NCBI GenBank assembly: GCA_035610835.1
Contig: CM069452.1
Span: 72,450,919-72,514,918 of the forward strand
DNA length: 64,000 nucleotides
Direction of reading: 5' to 3'
From: Ophiura sarsii
Lineage: Eukaryota > Echinodermata > Ophiuroidea > Amphilepidida > Ophiuridae
In this document: one piece after another, positions 33,860-46,460 of the stretch
How the letters are laid out: each line of letters starts with the position of its first letter
Position numbering within the stretch: the stretch's first letter is position 1
Translations under genes and position numbers: made by a program
The notes under the pieces: model-generated
What the model was told of the DNA's origin: nothing
Databases searched by the model: none
Seen by the model: only the letters and a program-made list of their open reading frames with translations

Positions 33860-34143
33860 CTTGTAGTAGATGCCTCCCACTGTTGCTTTTGTGACCCCGT
33901 CAACGGGCTCATCTTGCATTCCAAATCCTTTGTGATGACATCAGAAATCTCATTGGCAGCAGCATAAGACGCCGTTTCTATGACGCATTCTCCATCGATG
34001 AGCGCGTCACCATTGAGCTCCACAGCGGATTCTTCGCAGAGTGGTGGGCATGACATTGATGACAAGGAAGGCCACACACATGTCGTGAACACTACCATTA
34101 CCACTAGTACCAGAGGACGGTTGATTTTCTGTAGATTCGTCAT
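33860..34143 (-). CDS. Putative first coding exon with signal peptide
   Basis: Starts at ATG 34143 and encodes 94 codons plus two bases, ending at ACAAG|GTAGTA. Residues 1-29 look like a secretory signal: a basic start (NLQKINR), a hydrophobic core (PLVLVVMVVFTTCVW) and a small-residue end (SLSS). A CPPLC pair and an acidic stretch follow. Phase 2 at the donor fits the AAAG|C acceptor at 33234 of the furin-site exon, giving a plausible pre-propeptide. No family was recognised in this part itself. In another frame, 33919-33719 reads as a cystatin-like strand (VGGIYYKVVYQVL), so an alternative is a frameshifted cystatin relic. Confidence 0.4.
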
Positions 34144-34390
34144 TTAAAGATCTATATCGATGTCGTAACAGCGAGAAATAGATGGGGAGAGATAAAAAAA
34201 AATGGTCCCTATCCCAACCCTTTCAGCAACTACATTAATATATGCACGTACAATGCACAAATGATCCGAGTTGAATCTAATGGCATTTACAGTTGTCTTT
34301 ACTATAGTCCATTCATACATAAACTTTGGCCGCAGAACCATTCTAGTAACAGGTGGTATATTGCAATTGAGGGGAGGCAGTGATTATAAA
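34144..34390. other. Presumed upstream region of the growth-factor-like gene
   Basis: No convincing TATA or CCAAT arrangement was identified on the minus strand just above the ATG at 34143. Confidence 0.3.
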
Positions 34391-34622
34391 TCGTAGCATT
34401 TTCCACGCGGCTATTTAATGTAACCATGATTACATAAGACATTTTCAGAAACCTTTCTCAACTTTCAAAGTCTATCTCAAAGATACTAAACGGATACTAC
34501 GCATGTTTGTACTTATTTTAATGCATTTTTCATGGTGACTCCAAATATGGTGATGAAATTATTTTTTGCATTTGACATTTAGGAACTGTCGTCTGCAGAC
34601 GACTACCGTGTGAAAAGCGTAT
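34391..34622 (+). mobile_element. TTAA MITE family, degenerate copy
   Basis: GCATTTTCCACGCGGCTATT at the left and GACTACCGTGTGAAAAGCGT at the right, with an interior (AACCTTTCTCAACTTTCAAA, TTTGTACTTATTTTAATGCA, CATGGTGACTCCAAATATGG) shared with 26629-26881. The TTAA sites are mutated. Confidence 0.75.
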
Positions 34623-36220
34623 AATCTGGTCACTGTCATTGACACGTATAAATATGGTCCTATGCTCCTATGATTCACTGTGTCTTAAATCACATTATTA
34701 TAATGTATATCAGCCTGGTGAAAAAATCTCCCGTGCCGTCGTCCAAATCGATTTTACCCCATAACAACTACCTGCCGATTGGTTGAAATTAAGGATCTGT
34801 CAAATATTTTCCCAATCAGAGACATTGTTAGAATAATTACAATTTTCGAAAAGATCATAGCATAAAATATTTATAAAGCAAAATTGTAATTGGTTATCAG
34901 GATGTTTATACCATGTAATTGACCAATGGGAATTATTATACGAAAGACAGGAGGTAGTGCCCAGGGGGTAAATGTTTAAGCATGGACTAATGACTTTTTG
35001 ACGATGTCAAGTTTTGAGTCCATATTAACGATGCCGCAATCGTTATCATTGGTCCATTGTCATGATTGTGGTTCCTCTGATGTTAAATGGAACGGTCCAA
35101 ATCTGGAATCGATAGGCCAACATATATCAATCTACTATAGAAGATCCGTTCACGTCAGTACAATTGTCCTTGTTTCTAACCAAAAGTAGCTTCCTCAATT
35201 AGATACCAAATACGTGTTTCCGATTAGTTTGACGGTAGGTGACTATTTCAGTGCTCGATTAAAAGCATAAATACTGGATTAAAGTGTAATAATCCTGTTC
35301 TTTTTTAAACTCTATTAGTCCTGTTTCCTTGCGTCAAGTGAACGGGATGTATACTATATTCTTTTGAGTCAAGTGCACGGGATATACATATACTATATAC
35401 TATTTGTTAAAATGACTAAGAAAATAATGACGTCTGTACTTGTCAATAAGTTCTACCCCCTACCTCAAACCTTGTAATTATATAAGCCATGCAGTTTTAT
35501 GATATATTACACAATTGTAGGTTGGAATCTCAGCTACAAATTCATAGTAAATTAATCTGAGTAATGGTTGTAATTGTCTGGAGATGCAGTGAAAACCAAA
35601 CGTCTATTTTAGTGTGACTGAAACGGATGAAAAATAACTATATATCTCTAAGTAATATTCTTAAGTTAAGACATCTTTTTAATAGACTATATATAAACAA
35701 TAAAAACGTGACAGATTTGTTAGGTTAGGGACAATATGTCCGCTGATAAGCCAGAACAAGATTTGAAGAAAAAAACACATTAAGTTTAACCCTTCCCTAG
35801 TTAACCCTGCAAAAGTCATTTACTTTTCATACTACGATATATTTAATATACAGACTAAATGGAGGGATTCCAAGCCTCTCCGAGATGATTTTCTACCATT
35901 GACTACATGATTGACTATTCTGAATGTTGCACATAAATCAAACTCATAAAGTGACGATCATTTTAAAGATTACACGTACAAGGCATTACTTGTAACAACA
36001 AAATGACTTGTAACAACAACAAAAATTGGCTGATTAGCAGTATTCCGGTATGCTAAAGGCATAGCAATATAGCCAACTATTTGCAAGCCTACAAGAGATA
36101 ATATTGCTTACAATCCTATTTATACATGATAAAACTGTATTCAGATATCATCCAGTGTATTTCATTTTTAGTATTTAAATCGTGCTCTAAAAATATCTAA
36201 CCATATCATACGGAAAACCC
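34623..36220. other. Non-coding stretch
   Basis: AT-rich sequence with no supported gene, RNA or transposon end. Short direct repeats near 35330-35400 (TCAAGTGMACGGGATRTA) are the only structure noted. Confidence 0.35.
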
Positions 36221-36223
36221 CCG

Positions 36224-36735
36224 AAAAATTCGATCCCGGGTCCTCCAGCATGGATGACGGGGTCTTAGTCCACTCGGCCAGGGGGTCACGCGCCCGCAAT
36301 TATTAATTCCGTGCGCATTTATCACCTGGTGTCAGTGCCCGGCGAGATAGACTGAGGTGACACGTGCCTCCAGCATAGTTTTCAAATGGGATTTCATGGG
36401 GTTCAGGGCTGTAAGGGTTATGGTAATACTAGAAAAAGTGTATAATAACCCTAACACTTTTGGAATGGAAATTGAAAAAAATATCCGAGGGTGGAAATGG
36501 GGCGAAATTTACCGAGAAAAACCGGACTTGCCGACGACAGGATTCGATCCCGGGTCCTCCAGCATGGATGACGGGGTCTTAGTCCACTCGGCCAGGGTCA
36601 CGCGCCCGCAATTAACAATTCCGTGCGCATTTATCACCTGGTGTCAGTGCCCGGCGAGATAGACTAAGGTGACACGTGCCTCCAGCATAGTTTTCAAGTG
36701 GGATTTCATGGGGTTCAGGGCTGTAAGGGTTATAG
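36224..36735 (-). repeat. Tandem duplication with 314-bp period carrying a tRNA-like module
   Basis: Two copies share CGATCCCGGGTCCTCCAGCA, GGGTCTTAGTCCACTCGGCC, CCGCAATTA, GCGCATTTATCACCTGGTGT and TTTCATGGGGTTCAGGGCTG. Copy 1 is 36224-36435 plus linker; copy 2 starts at about 36538. Read on the minus strand, each begins with CTGGCCGAGTGGACTAAGAC and GACCCGGGATCGAAT. These are A- and B-box-like words of a class II tRNA (Leu/Ser type), so this is a SINE-like unit present as a dimer. Confidence 0.8.
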
Positions 36736-36749
36736 TATAAATTATAATA

Positions 36750-39660
36750 AACACAATGCATCAGTGAGTTATTTAGTTTTATTTATTTATTGTAGCATTC
36801 TTCTACTAAGCAGTGCTGACATAAGCAATAAGCAACAACAAAATCACATCATGATTTTTATTCAACATAAAAGCACATCATTAAACATGTAGCTTATTAA
36901 AAATGAGATTGATAACTCCAGTTGAGGTTAAAATGTTAAATGTTAAAATCATATCTAGGCATTATCGAGAACCTTTCTGCTTATATAATCGACTGGAAAG
37001 GAAAACCCTCAGCCCTAAAATTTTGGTCAATAAGAAGAAAGATCGTTTGACCAAAAAAGTAATACAATGACCATAGTGTAATTAATTTGGCCATTGGCTT
37101 GAGCATGGTAGTAGAAAATCCAATCCAGTCAAAACATGAATTAGACCGAGCAATGTTTCCTGGTAGTCCAAATGTAGTTTCATTTCCAAGTACATAAGAT
37201 CAACAATCAAAGAAGATTTTAACGTCCCACCCACAATGTATTGCGCCAACTCAAGATTTTGTTCCCCATGTTCCCCTTATCGATACTCGTATCATTACGA
37301 TCGATATATCAGTGATCTTTGTACCCTGTGATATCGTTTTTCCAATAACTGAGTAAGTTGTTTACTAGTCGAGCTCTCAGGTTTATGAAATAAGAAAAAG
37401 AAACACTGAGAACTAATTTATTTATTGATGTAAACAAGAATCTAAGAGCTCGTATGACGATGGCGCTATCAAGCAATGCTTAATTCTGTTCATATGTCTA
37501 GGGGAACCGAGATGAATCAGGGACCAGATTTATGGCGTTTTTCAAAAATGCAAATACATAGCATCAGGGAGTAGTTTAGTTCTAGTTATTTATAATATAG
37601 TAATTTTCTAAGCAGTGCTGGCAGAAGCAACATCTACGAATGGTTTTATGAGAGAACACAGTTCTTAAACATTAAATTAAAATATACATCAATTAGTTAT
37701 AATCAATTAATCTATTCATCATAAAGGCAGTCGTGAGACCCATCACATCGAAACTGACCAGTTGTTAGCAAACCATATTGGCAGTAAAGATAAAAGAAGA
37801 TGAGAAAACATAAAGATAAAGAACATCAAAGGAATGTGTCACTTCTCAAGCTACATAAAATCTACGATTTATGTTCGGTTCGACTTTAATAGGTGTCAAT
37901 TAAAATTTCAAAAATAGCGTTATAACGTGAAATTAAAATATAATTTTTCCTTTTTTGGAGACAACTGGTCTGTTTTGTTGTGATGGGGCACATATAGTCT
38001 TATTAACAGAGTGATAGATAACTGCAATTGAGGGCAGAAATTGTTAAATATTCTGATGTGTAAATCACATTTGAACATTATTTTAATACTTTCTGCTTAT
38101 AGAATCGAAAGGAAGCCCCTCAGACCTTAAATGTTCAAGAAGTATACATGATCACAATGTCATTGGTTATTTCAGTTGATATCCATACACCCCTATGAAA
38201 TACTTAAACTAATCTTAATCTTCTATTCTATACCGTAGGTTTGACAATAACATGGAGTCATCCATGCTGGTAAACCCATCTGGAATTTACACTCCCTTTG
38301 GATAGGTGTAGGGAATATTAAGGTAATGCCTCCCATAGGGGGTGTATGAATTCCTAATGGAATAGCCAATTGGCCACTGAATGATAGGACATAAAACATG
38401 AAGGGGACAATCCAATCCATTAACATATTATTGATTTTGCCTAGGTATGTTTTCTTCCTGGTGCAATGTAGTTTTATTTCCAAGTTCACAAGACCAACAC
38501 ACCCCCACATCTACATATGGTTGGCATGATTTATACAATTACAAAACAATTCAAACATGGTCAATTAACAGTATAACGTACAATATATACATAACAGAAT
38601 GCATCAGGGAGTTGTATAGTTTTAGTTAATTCCTACAACATCTTCTAAGCAGTACTGGCATAAGCAATTACGAATGGTTATATGAGAGAACAAGTTCTTA
38701 CACATAAATTTATTATGATCAATTAATATTTACATCATGGTTTTGTGAGTGAATTTTGAGTTAAAATTAAACTCTTTAAACCAATAATTTTGAAGTAATT
38801 AGGATCGTATCGCTCTGTAACTCGGAATATATTTATGATTTATGGTCATAAATGTAAATCTGCAAGAAAATCTACTTTCTAAAAAAAATCACGAAATAGA
38901 GGGCGCCCCTGGAAAAGATCACATAATGCCTTTAACAGAATGCATTGGGGGAGTTGTTTGGTTTTAGAATAGGCCCTGGTTTTACTTACTTACTACAACA
39001 TTTTCTCTAAGCAGTGCAGGCCTATGCAATAGTCTACGAATGGTAATGAAAGAACAAAGCTCTTAAACATAAAATTAACATAATACATTAATTATTTATA
39101 ATCAATTCATTTTCACATCATGATATCTATTCAATATAAAGGCACGTCATGAATATGTGACTCATTACATCGAAACTGACCAGTTGTCAGCAAACCTTAT
39201 TTGCAGAAGAACAAAAGAAGATGAGAAAACACAATGAAAATCAACGAAATTTATCACCTCTAAAGCTACATAAAATCTACGTTGTATGTTTGACTTCAAT
39301 GTAAAGTTAGATGGCATTTTAAATTTAACAAAAAGCTTTGTATCATAAAATCAAAATATCAATTTTCCTTTATGTAGACAACAGACTGGTCTGTTTTGAT
39401 GTGATGGGTCACCTATTTTTAATAGTCTTATTACAAATGTGATTGATAACTCAGGTTGAGCATTTGAGGGTCAACCATGGTTAAATATGCTGGTGTGTAA
39501 AATCACATTTAAACATTATTCAATACTTTTCTGCTTATAGAATCGAGAGGAAATCCCTCAGGCCTTACATTTTGAAGAAGTATACATGACCATGCTGTTA
39601 TTGGCTATTCCAGTAGACATTCATACACCCCTCCGGATGACATGACCACACAAACATATT
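36750..39660. repeat. Cluster of four diverged direct repeats
   Basis: Recurring blocks start at about 36757, 37558, 38598 and 38937: AATGCATCAGGGAGTTRTTTAG, TCTAAGCAGTGCTGGCATAAG, TACGAATGGTTATGAGAGAAC and AGTTCTTAAACATAAAATTA. In the longer units these are followed by GCTTATAGAATCGAAAGGAA, CCCTCAG and CATTCATACACCCC. Copies differ by substitutions and gaps and no coding frame is conserved. It could be an old tandem duplication of an untranslated region or of a transposon. Confidence 0.65.
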
Positions 39661-41824
39661 GAGACTACAATCTTAGACAAATGTGTTCGAACAATGAAAC
39701 TAATTGCTATGCGATGTATATACCACACAAGTTTTACAGATGGGCAAATTACCTATTTGCAGCTCAAGTGATTGACACAATCGGACAGCCAATCGCAAGC
39801 AACCCTCTTACCAGGAATAATTTGAACCATAAAAAAAATGGTCACGCGTTATGAACTCGCCTCCCAATAGGGTGGTGCCGTTACATTTTTTAGTTTCATG
39901 CTGTCATTTTCCTCAAATATTTTTAAAACCACAAAAGCTATCTCAACAAATTTGGAATCATTTTAAAGCCCTAATAACAAGCTATCTGCCTGCAGATACA
40001 GAAAGGGAGATACAGCTGTTTAATCTTTGGGGACCAGGGGTGGTGCTGGAAGGGGTGCCGCCGGAAGGGGTGCCACTACCTGTACAAACTCAATGGGGAT
40101 AATCCCATGCTTTTTACAATAACTAGTCATCCCCTAATGTTACAAACACCATTTTGGTCCCATTTTAAAGGATATTTAGTAGTCTTTAAGTATGTGGTTC
40201 AACATACTTGTCAACTATTTGTAACAACTAATTAATTATGGTCGGATAAGACCATAATCATCAGCTTTCTTCCTATTCGCTACACAGTCAACATGAATAA
40301 TGAGCCTCAATTTACCGGATTTATAAAAATGACTATAACAGAAAGAGTTTTCAACCTATGATAGCAAAAGTATACATTTTTGGAAAGCTTGTAGTTAGAG
40401 GAATTCAGAAATGCAGGGAAGAGTTCATCCTTAAACAAATATTTCTGAAAATTCTAAAAATATATAAAATAAAAATTGGAGATATTCACTAGCCGGTATA
40501 ATTACCTTACCGACGTATTAACTTTGACAATTATATCTCATCTAATGGGTAATTTCATGAGGAATTCAAATATGTAAAGTAAATAATGATAGGGGTAGGT
40601 ATACAAAATATATGGATCTCAAATTGAAAGTAAAAAACTCTGATATTTTCCCGAACATTTCCGATCATACCATTTTAGTTCTTGGTCGTAATATAATTGT
40701 AATGGCATATTTGGTTTCCTCATGCAATTTCCCTTCAGAAAGTGTATACTTTTACTACCTCAGGGGGTATACAAGCAAATATAAATGTGTAAAGTTAAAA
40801 TCCCGGTTAAAATCATGTCGCGAAAGCCAAAATCCGTGTGTAACGCGAAAGGAGGCGAGCTTAAAACACATGACCAAATACCACTTGTAATGTACAGACC
40901 GTGGCCTCCCATTGTGTCCAATCCAATAAATGTCTGTGTACAGAGTATAGGAGACATGCAGGTTTAATATGGTGTGCATATTTATGCTATAATATATAGA
41001 ATTTAAATGATTTAAACTCTATTTTACAGTGTTTTATCAATAATATTTTTGAAATTACTATTCTAGTAACAAACATTTAGTAACATTCTAGTAGTAACAA
41101 ACATTTAGTAACATAAAAACAACAATTCTTATTAAAAGAGAAGAAAATAGACTCACTATTCGGATTTATAGTAGAATATTGAATTTTTCAATTTTGACCT
41201 TATTTACGGGACCCAACATATAAGAAAAAATGCTCAACTATTTCCCTTTTTAAACTACCAAATGAATCCTTAGATACACAGCTAGATAGATTTGTGCAAT
41301 TCAATACTGGGGTTAGTATATGAAAGAAGGAGTACAAAATATAAGTTGTGAGGTAAAATCTAAGCACCCATCATTCAGATGCCTCTCAGCCTCTCCTCCC
41401 TCTCAGTATAGCTGTAACACTTCCGAACCTATACATCTATCTAGAGCAACATATGCAGGTATTAATCACCTGAAAAATGCAAGCCTTTGATCAGTCAATT
41501 CTCTAAAATATCAAGTCCCAGATCATAGGTTTTAGCATATAACTAAGATGTTTGCAATTAAACACACTGTATATGATGGAACCTCTATGACCATTCATGC
41601 AAAACTAAGACCGCCCCTCAACCGTTAGATTTTTTGGTGGTACACAAATAGCCTTTATGCTGTGGTTAAGTCAATTGATAATTGAGCCAGGATAAGCGTG
41701 GAGCCTGTGATGTTGGTGACTTCATTGAAGGAATTATGCCAATTTTGATTAGAGCTGTAACACGTCCATTATAATTCCACTGTAGTGTTTCTTTAATATT
41801 CTAAATATATGTTATAACACTATA
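39661..41824. other. Non-coding stretch
   Basis: No supported gene or element boundary. A small direct repeat GGGGTGSTGCTGGAAGGGGT with GCCGGAAGGGGTGCC lies at about 40037-40072. The open frames are short and without motifs. Confidence 0.35.
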
Positions 41825-42906
41825 TAAACAATGGTCATTGTCCTACACCATAACATTCCATTTGAAATTGAAATATCGCGGATCGCAAGGAATCTTGGCG
41901 TCATTTTCGATAAGTCTATGGACATGAAAGCCCATGTAAAGAGTGTGGTCCGATCAGCCTCTTTCGCGATCTACCGTATCGGTAAGCTGCGTCGCTATTT
42001 GGACAAATCTTCTGTCGAGAGGTTGGTACACGCATTCGTATCCTCACGCTTGGACTCATGCAATGCTATTTTATATGGACTTCATTATAATGAAATTGCT
42101 AAGTTTTAGAGAGTGCAGAATTCTGCAGCCCGTCTCGTTACAAAATGTAAATGGGATGAACACATGAAGCCAGTTCTTTAGGGACCTCAGTCCATTGGCT
42201 TCCCGTGCAACAGCGGATTGTGTACAAGATCGCATTGCTTACATATAAAGCACTTAACGTTTTGGCTCCTAGATATATCAGTGAACTTATTGAGGTGTAT
42301 GAGCCAATGCGTACCCTAAGATCGGCTTCAGTTGTTCGCCTATGTACACGACGTGCACCAAAATTGTGCAAGACCAAGTTTTATGGTGAAAGGCCTTTTT
42401 CCGCTGCAGCACCAAACGTGTGGAACATGTTGCCCTCCAAGCTTCGTGCAACATCCAATATCAATTCATTTAAAAAAGGACTTAAAACTCATTTGTTTAA
42501 TGCACTTAGTTAGATATCCACAATTTCAGTCATGTCAGTGTAATATTGCAATTTCTGATAGTCTTTTGTATTTTTGTCCTTCTAGAGTGTAATTTATAGA
42601 TGTGCAATTTCTTAAAAATACATTGTGTATATTTTCTTCATAATGTCTTTTATCTGAATTTGCCACGTTGTTTGCTGGTCAAAAATGTGTGTAGTATTAC
42701 TGATAGTATTTCGTGTGTCCGACCATTTTATTTTTCTTAAAATGTATTTTACTTTATTTTTTGTATGTACATGGATAATAGTTATATTGATTGTATATTT
42801 TTAGCATATGTCTTGTTGTAGTTTTTAATATCTTTCTGTGCAGCGCCTTGAGGCTTTTTACATCATAAGGCGCTTTATAAGTCCCATGTATTATTATTAT
42901 CATTAT
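41825..42906 (+). pseudogene. 5'-truncated CR1/L2-like LINE relic (reverse transcriptase C-terminus)
   Basis: The frame from 41831 encodes the segment after the RT active site (RNLGVIFDKSMDMKAHVKSV, then RRYLDKSSVERLVHAFVSSR and LDSCNAILYGL). After a TAG at about 42107 and a frameshift before 42190, the frame 42205-42513 continues with QQRIVYKIALLTYKALNVLA, PRYISELIEVY, AAPNVWNMLPSKLR and FKKGLKTHLF, the usual C-terminus of CR1/L2/Jockey-type elements. The 3' UTR carries GCGCCTTGAGGC and GGCGCTTTATAAGTC and ends in ATT repeats (42890-42906), as in CR1/L2. The catalytic part and endonuclease are missing. The copy is dead. Confidence 0.9.
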
Positions 42907-44320
42907 TCCATTTGAGACCCTAATGCCAGATATGGGGCCCAAACTCCCTATAGTAATAATGTGGCAGCACCCATTGTAACCTTTATTGCAACCGATATAT
43001 AAAAAGTGGAGAACGGGGGTACTAACAGATGTTTAAGTGGGTTTTTTACCAAATTTACTTCAATATTAAAGATAATCATTATAATTGGCCGTTATTGTTG
43101 TTTCTAGTCACAAAAAAGCAGCAAAACTTGAGATTAAAACAATGTTGAAATATGTTGAAATATGTTGAAATATCATCGCTATTTTTTAAAACGCGCCGTC
43201 TATGTAACTAATGTAAATTGAAAAGAAAAATAACGTAACGCTGTTTACCATAAAATGCTGTCCGAATCGGGGATGGAATATTTGAAACGACGTTTTAATG
43301 CACAAAGACGGCTGATTTTACTGATTTTAACAATATTGAATAGTTATTACTTAAAGGGGTACTAACAGATGTTTAAGTTGTTTTTTATACCCTATGTAAA
43401 CCAGCCGTTTGCAGTTCTTCGTCAGTAATCAGGCATTTAGAGCTCACCAGTACCGCGCCACAAAACTCATGAAATCTAGTGCGATGATTTTGGATACATT
43501 CTTTGTTGACATGGTAGTAATAGTAAAGATTACTTGAAAGGTCCTTAGGGTAACGGACACACCGTCGCTCGTCTTGGAAGCGAATGTCACAACCCCGGCA
43601 TATCCTGACATTCCTCTTTCGAAGAATGACCTCAAAGGGCGATGTTACAATTGTTGTTGGTAATGTTGCCGCTGATGCTGATGCTGCTGACGATATAAAG
43701 TAATAAACAATTATTTATTCATTTATAAATTAACTAATGTTGTTTTGTAATTTATTAATTGAAATAGATTAATTAATACATATAGAAGTTAGACATTTAT
43801 ACGGCAGTATTACACCGAGTTTGACGCTTGTGCGATCATCAGACAACTGTCTTTATTTCGCTCTACATCGCATTGAGCACTCTGCAAGAATTTTGCTTCC
43901 TTACCTTGTAGATTAATTAATATAATACACGTATATAATATAGATATACCAGTAAATTATTTATAATTGAATTAACTAAAAAGAAAACACATTTCCTTCT
44001 TTTTTGTTTACGGTATATTTTTCTCCTCTTCCCTGGAAGATATTGTTGCTCTTTTGGACCTTGTTTCATGCGCAGTCGGCATTACTGACAGATCATACAG
44101 CCTCGCCTCCCCGGCGCCAGTAATATACGGAAATGTATTCATTAATCTATTTCAATTCATAAATTAGATAACATAAGTTGATTTATGAACGAATAAATAA
44201 ATGTTGATTTATGAACGAATAACTAATTGTTGATTTATGAACAAATAATTAATTGTTGAGTTATTAGTAATTAATTAGTAATTCAATCTTTATTAATCAA
44301 TTATTCATTCATTAAATTAA
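42907..44320. other. Non-coding stretch with a short dispersed duplication
   Basis: GGGTACTAACAGATGTTTAAG occurs at 43017 and, almost identically, at 43359. TATGTTGAAA is repeated at about 43150. AT-rich words TTGATTTATGAACGAATAA repeat at about 44175-44250. No gene seen. Confidence 0.4.
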
Positions 44321-44324
44321 TCAC

Positions 44325-44615
44325 TATTAGGTATAGCGGATATTAAAATTCTCGCTCCACCGGGGTGGGTTCGAGTCCCGTTGCAGAGACCGTGTTGTGT
44401 CCTATGGCGCTTGCCTCTCTTCACCCATGTATAAAATGAGTAACGGCGCGGCATTACATAATGTTGGGACGGTAAAACAGACACGTTGTACGGGAGGAGT
44501 GGCGAACCCCCCACAGCAACAAAAAACAAGGAGTCTGGCCCAAACGCCAACGAAATAGAGAAGGGCACTCCGCGCGCGAGCTAAGCTCGGCACGACACTT
44601 TACCTTTTTTTATAG
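44325..44615 (+). mobile_element. tRNA-related SINE
   Basis: GGGTTCGAGTCCCGTTG resembles a B box and is followed by ACCGTGTTGTGTCC, then CTTGCCTCTCTTCACCCATG and TATAAAATGAG. The same order of words occurs inverted at 59386-59520. The 3' end runs into CTTTACCTTTTTTTATAG. The 5' A-box region is worn. Confidence 0.6.
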
Positions 44616-44826
44616 CACACTAAAATACCTGGGACTTCAACAAGATAGGTGTCATTGTAAAGATCTTGGAAACAGATTTAATTTGGTGCAAGAAGCCTTA
44701 AAAATTAGGGTCAAAGGTCATGAAGGAGTTGTTAGTGATCAATACCGTAAAAGTGGATATTTTCCTATGTGTGATTTTTCGCGCTTTGCTTGGTTTTATT
44801 TTCGCGATTTTGAGGTTCCTTACATA

Positions 44827-45887
44827 CAGGGTGTCTCAGAAAAAATTACAACGCACCTTTAGAGGATTGTAACTTTCTGAATAAGTGTCAGAATAGAACA
44901 ACTCAAACAACTAAATAAAGGCAAAATAGTTTTCTATACTTTAAGAAAAACCGTATGTGATTCGGTTCAGTAATTCCAGAGAAATGATAAATTACGTAAC
45001 ATTAGTCTGGGAACACTTCCATCCAAGTGTGCTCATATTGAGTGATTCAGCAGACAGCACATACATGAAATCAATACTTCTCTACAAAATGACATTGATT
45101 AACGCGTTTTTATGGTTCTAGATTTTATTTTACACCAAATAATATGCCAGATGAGACCAAAGTTTAACACAAAATATAAAATAAAAGTTGTCTAGATAAT
45201 TTTCATCACATTTTATACTTGAGAACAGTAACATTTAAAATTTGTAGGATAAGTTCAATCTTTTTATACCAATTGGAAACAAAATTATAGTAATTTGAGT
45301 AAATATGAACATTGTCGTTATTAAAACAAGTTCAAGGTCTAATAACATCGCGCATACAACTTATCAAGCTTCTAGTCTTCACATTTGCAACTTGAAGGCT
45401 GAAATCATGTATATTATAAAATAATCGCCAATTTTGCGCATGATGGTCAAATTATTAGTATCGCAATTAAAAACAAAATAAATGTTTTATTTACATTAAA
45501 AGAGTATGGTCATATCTCTCTCCTTACAATGAGTTGCATTGTTTTTGGTTTCTGGGTGTTATTTGTGTTATGATCGATTATTCAGTATTCTTAGATCACA
45601 AATTTAACTTTTTTATCATAGTATTAAACAGTGCTGGTCGCATTGAACATTAATGAGTAAGTAACCAACCGCGCAAGTGAAAATCTGTCAAAATATGCAA
45701 ACTTGGATGAAAGTGTTCCGTAATCACAGATATCTCCAAAATTATTTAATCAAATTAAACGCTGTTTTCTTCCAATTGTAGAAAACTAATTTGGCCTCAT
45801 TTTACCGTTTGAATTGTAAAATTCAGATACATAATTAGGAAATTATGATCGCCTAATGGTGCGTTGTAATTTTTTTGAGACACCCTG
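44827..45887. mobile_element. TA-target DNA transposon (Tc1/mariner-like), non-autonomous
   Basis: CAGGGTGTCTCAGAAAAAAT (with TACAACGCACC) at the left and GGTGCGTTGTAATTTTTTTG (with AGACACCCTG) at the right form inverted ends of about 31 bp. TA flanks both sides (44825-44826 and 45888-45889). Subterminal inverted words such as GAACACTTCCATCCAAG (45010) and CTTGGATGAAAGTGTTC (45702) extend the symmetry. No transposase frame was seen. Confidence 0.85.
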
Positions 45888-46074
45888 TAGACCTACATCT
45901 GTACATATAGAATGAATATATTCACACATTTGTATTTTCGCGCTTGCTATTTATGTAGCTCTAGTTGGCTGGCTCTCCAGGGGTTCTGGTGCATAATGTA
46001 GCGGAATTGAGAGAGACTATAGAGGGCATCCTTTATCTCAGCCGATTGTAGTAAAACTCTAGGTGGCTCCCTTC

Positions 46075-46460
46075 AGTGAGAGGTCATGTGACCGTCAGTT
46101 TGGTCACGTGGTTTGGGTATATAAATTCGAGCGCATCCCGTGAATCGTGGCCAGTCGGGCCGAGCTACCACTCAAGGTAGTTCGCGCCAATGTTGCTAGA
46201 GGACTAGCTCGTGCCAGATCAAGCCGGTGTCAGGCCCCTGCTACTGAGATTCTCGGCGGCTGTGACTCCGATACAACGTGCAAATCTGATAGAAACAATT
46301 CTTAACAAAGACGGGACCGGCTAAATGCCGAGAACAACGTGGAGAAAGCCATTGACTTTCGGCAGCTTAAGAATTACCCTGTATTGTCTTGGTTCCCAAT
46401 TTGAATACGATTTATACATTCAAAATAAACTATCGGGTTCCACGCAGTATGTTGAAAACA
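46075..46460 (+). promoter_or_regulatory. LTR-like or promoter-like segment with TATA box and polyadenylation signal
   Basis: GGTATATAAATTCGAGCG (46117-46134) is a good TATA box preceded by GGTCACGTGG, and AAAATAAAC lies about 300 bp downstream (46419-46430). The 3' part resembles 2836-2885. This promoter-to-poly(A) spacing is typical of a retroviral-type LTR, but neither ends nor a primer-binding site could be assigned. No internal retroelement genes lie nearby. Confidence 0.3.

Noticed and set aside
33719..33919. Cystatin-like frame (VGGIYYKVVYQVL) overlapping the signal-peptide exon
   Set aside because: It is in another frame than the signal peptide, lacks the QxVxG motif proper and needs a frameshift. 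Splicing to the furin-site exon explains the region better, though it is kept as an alternative.
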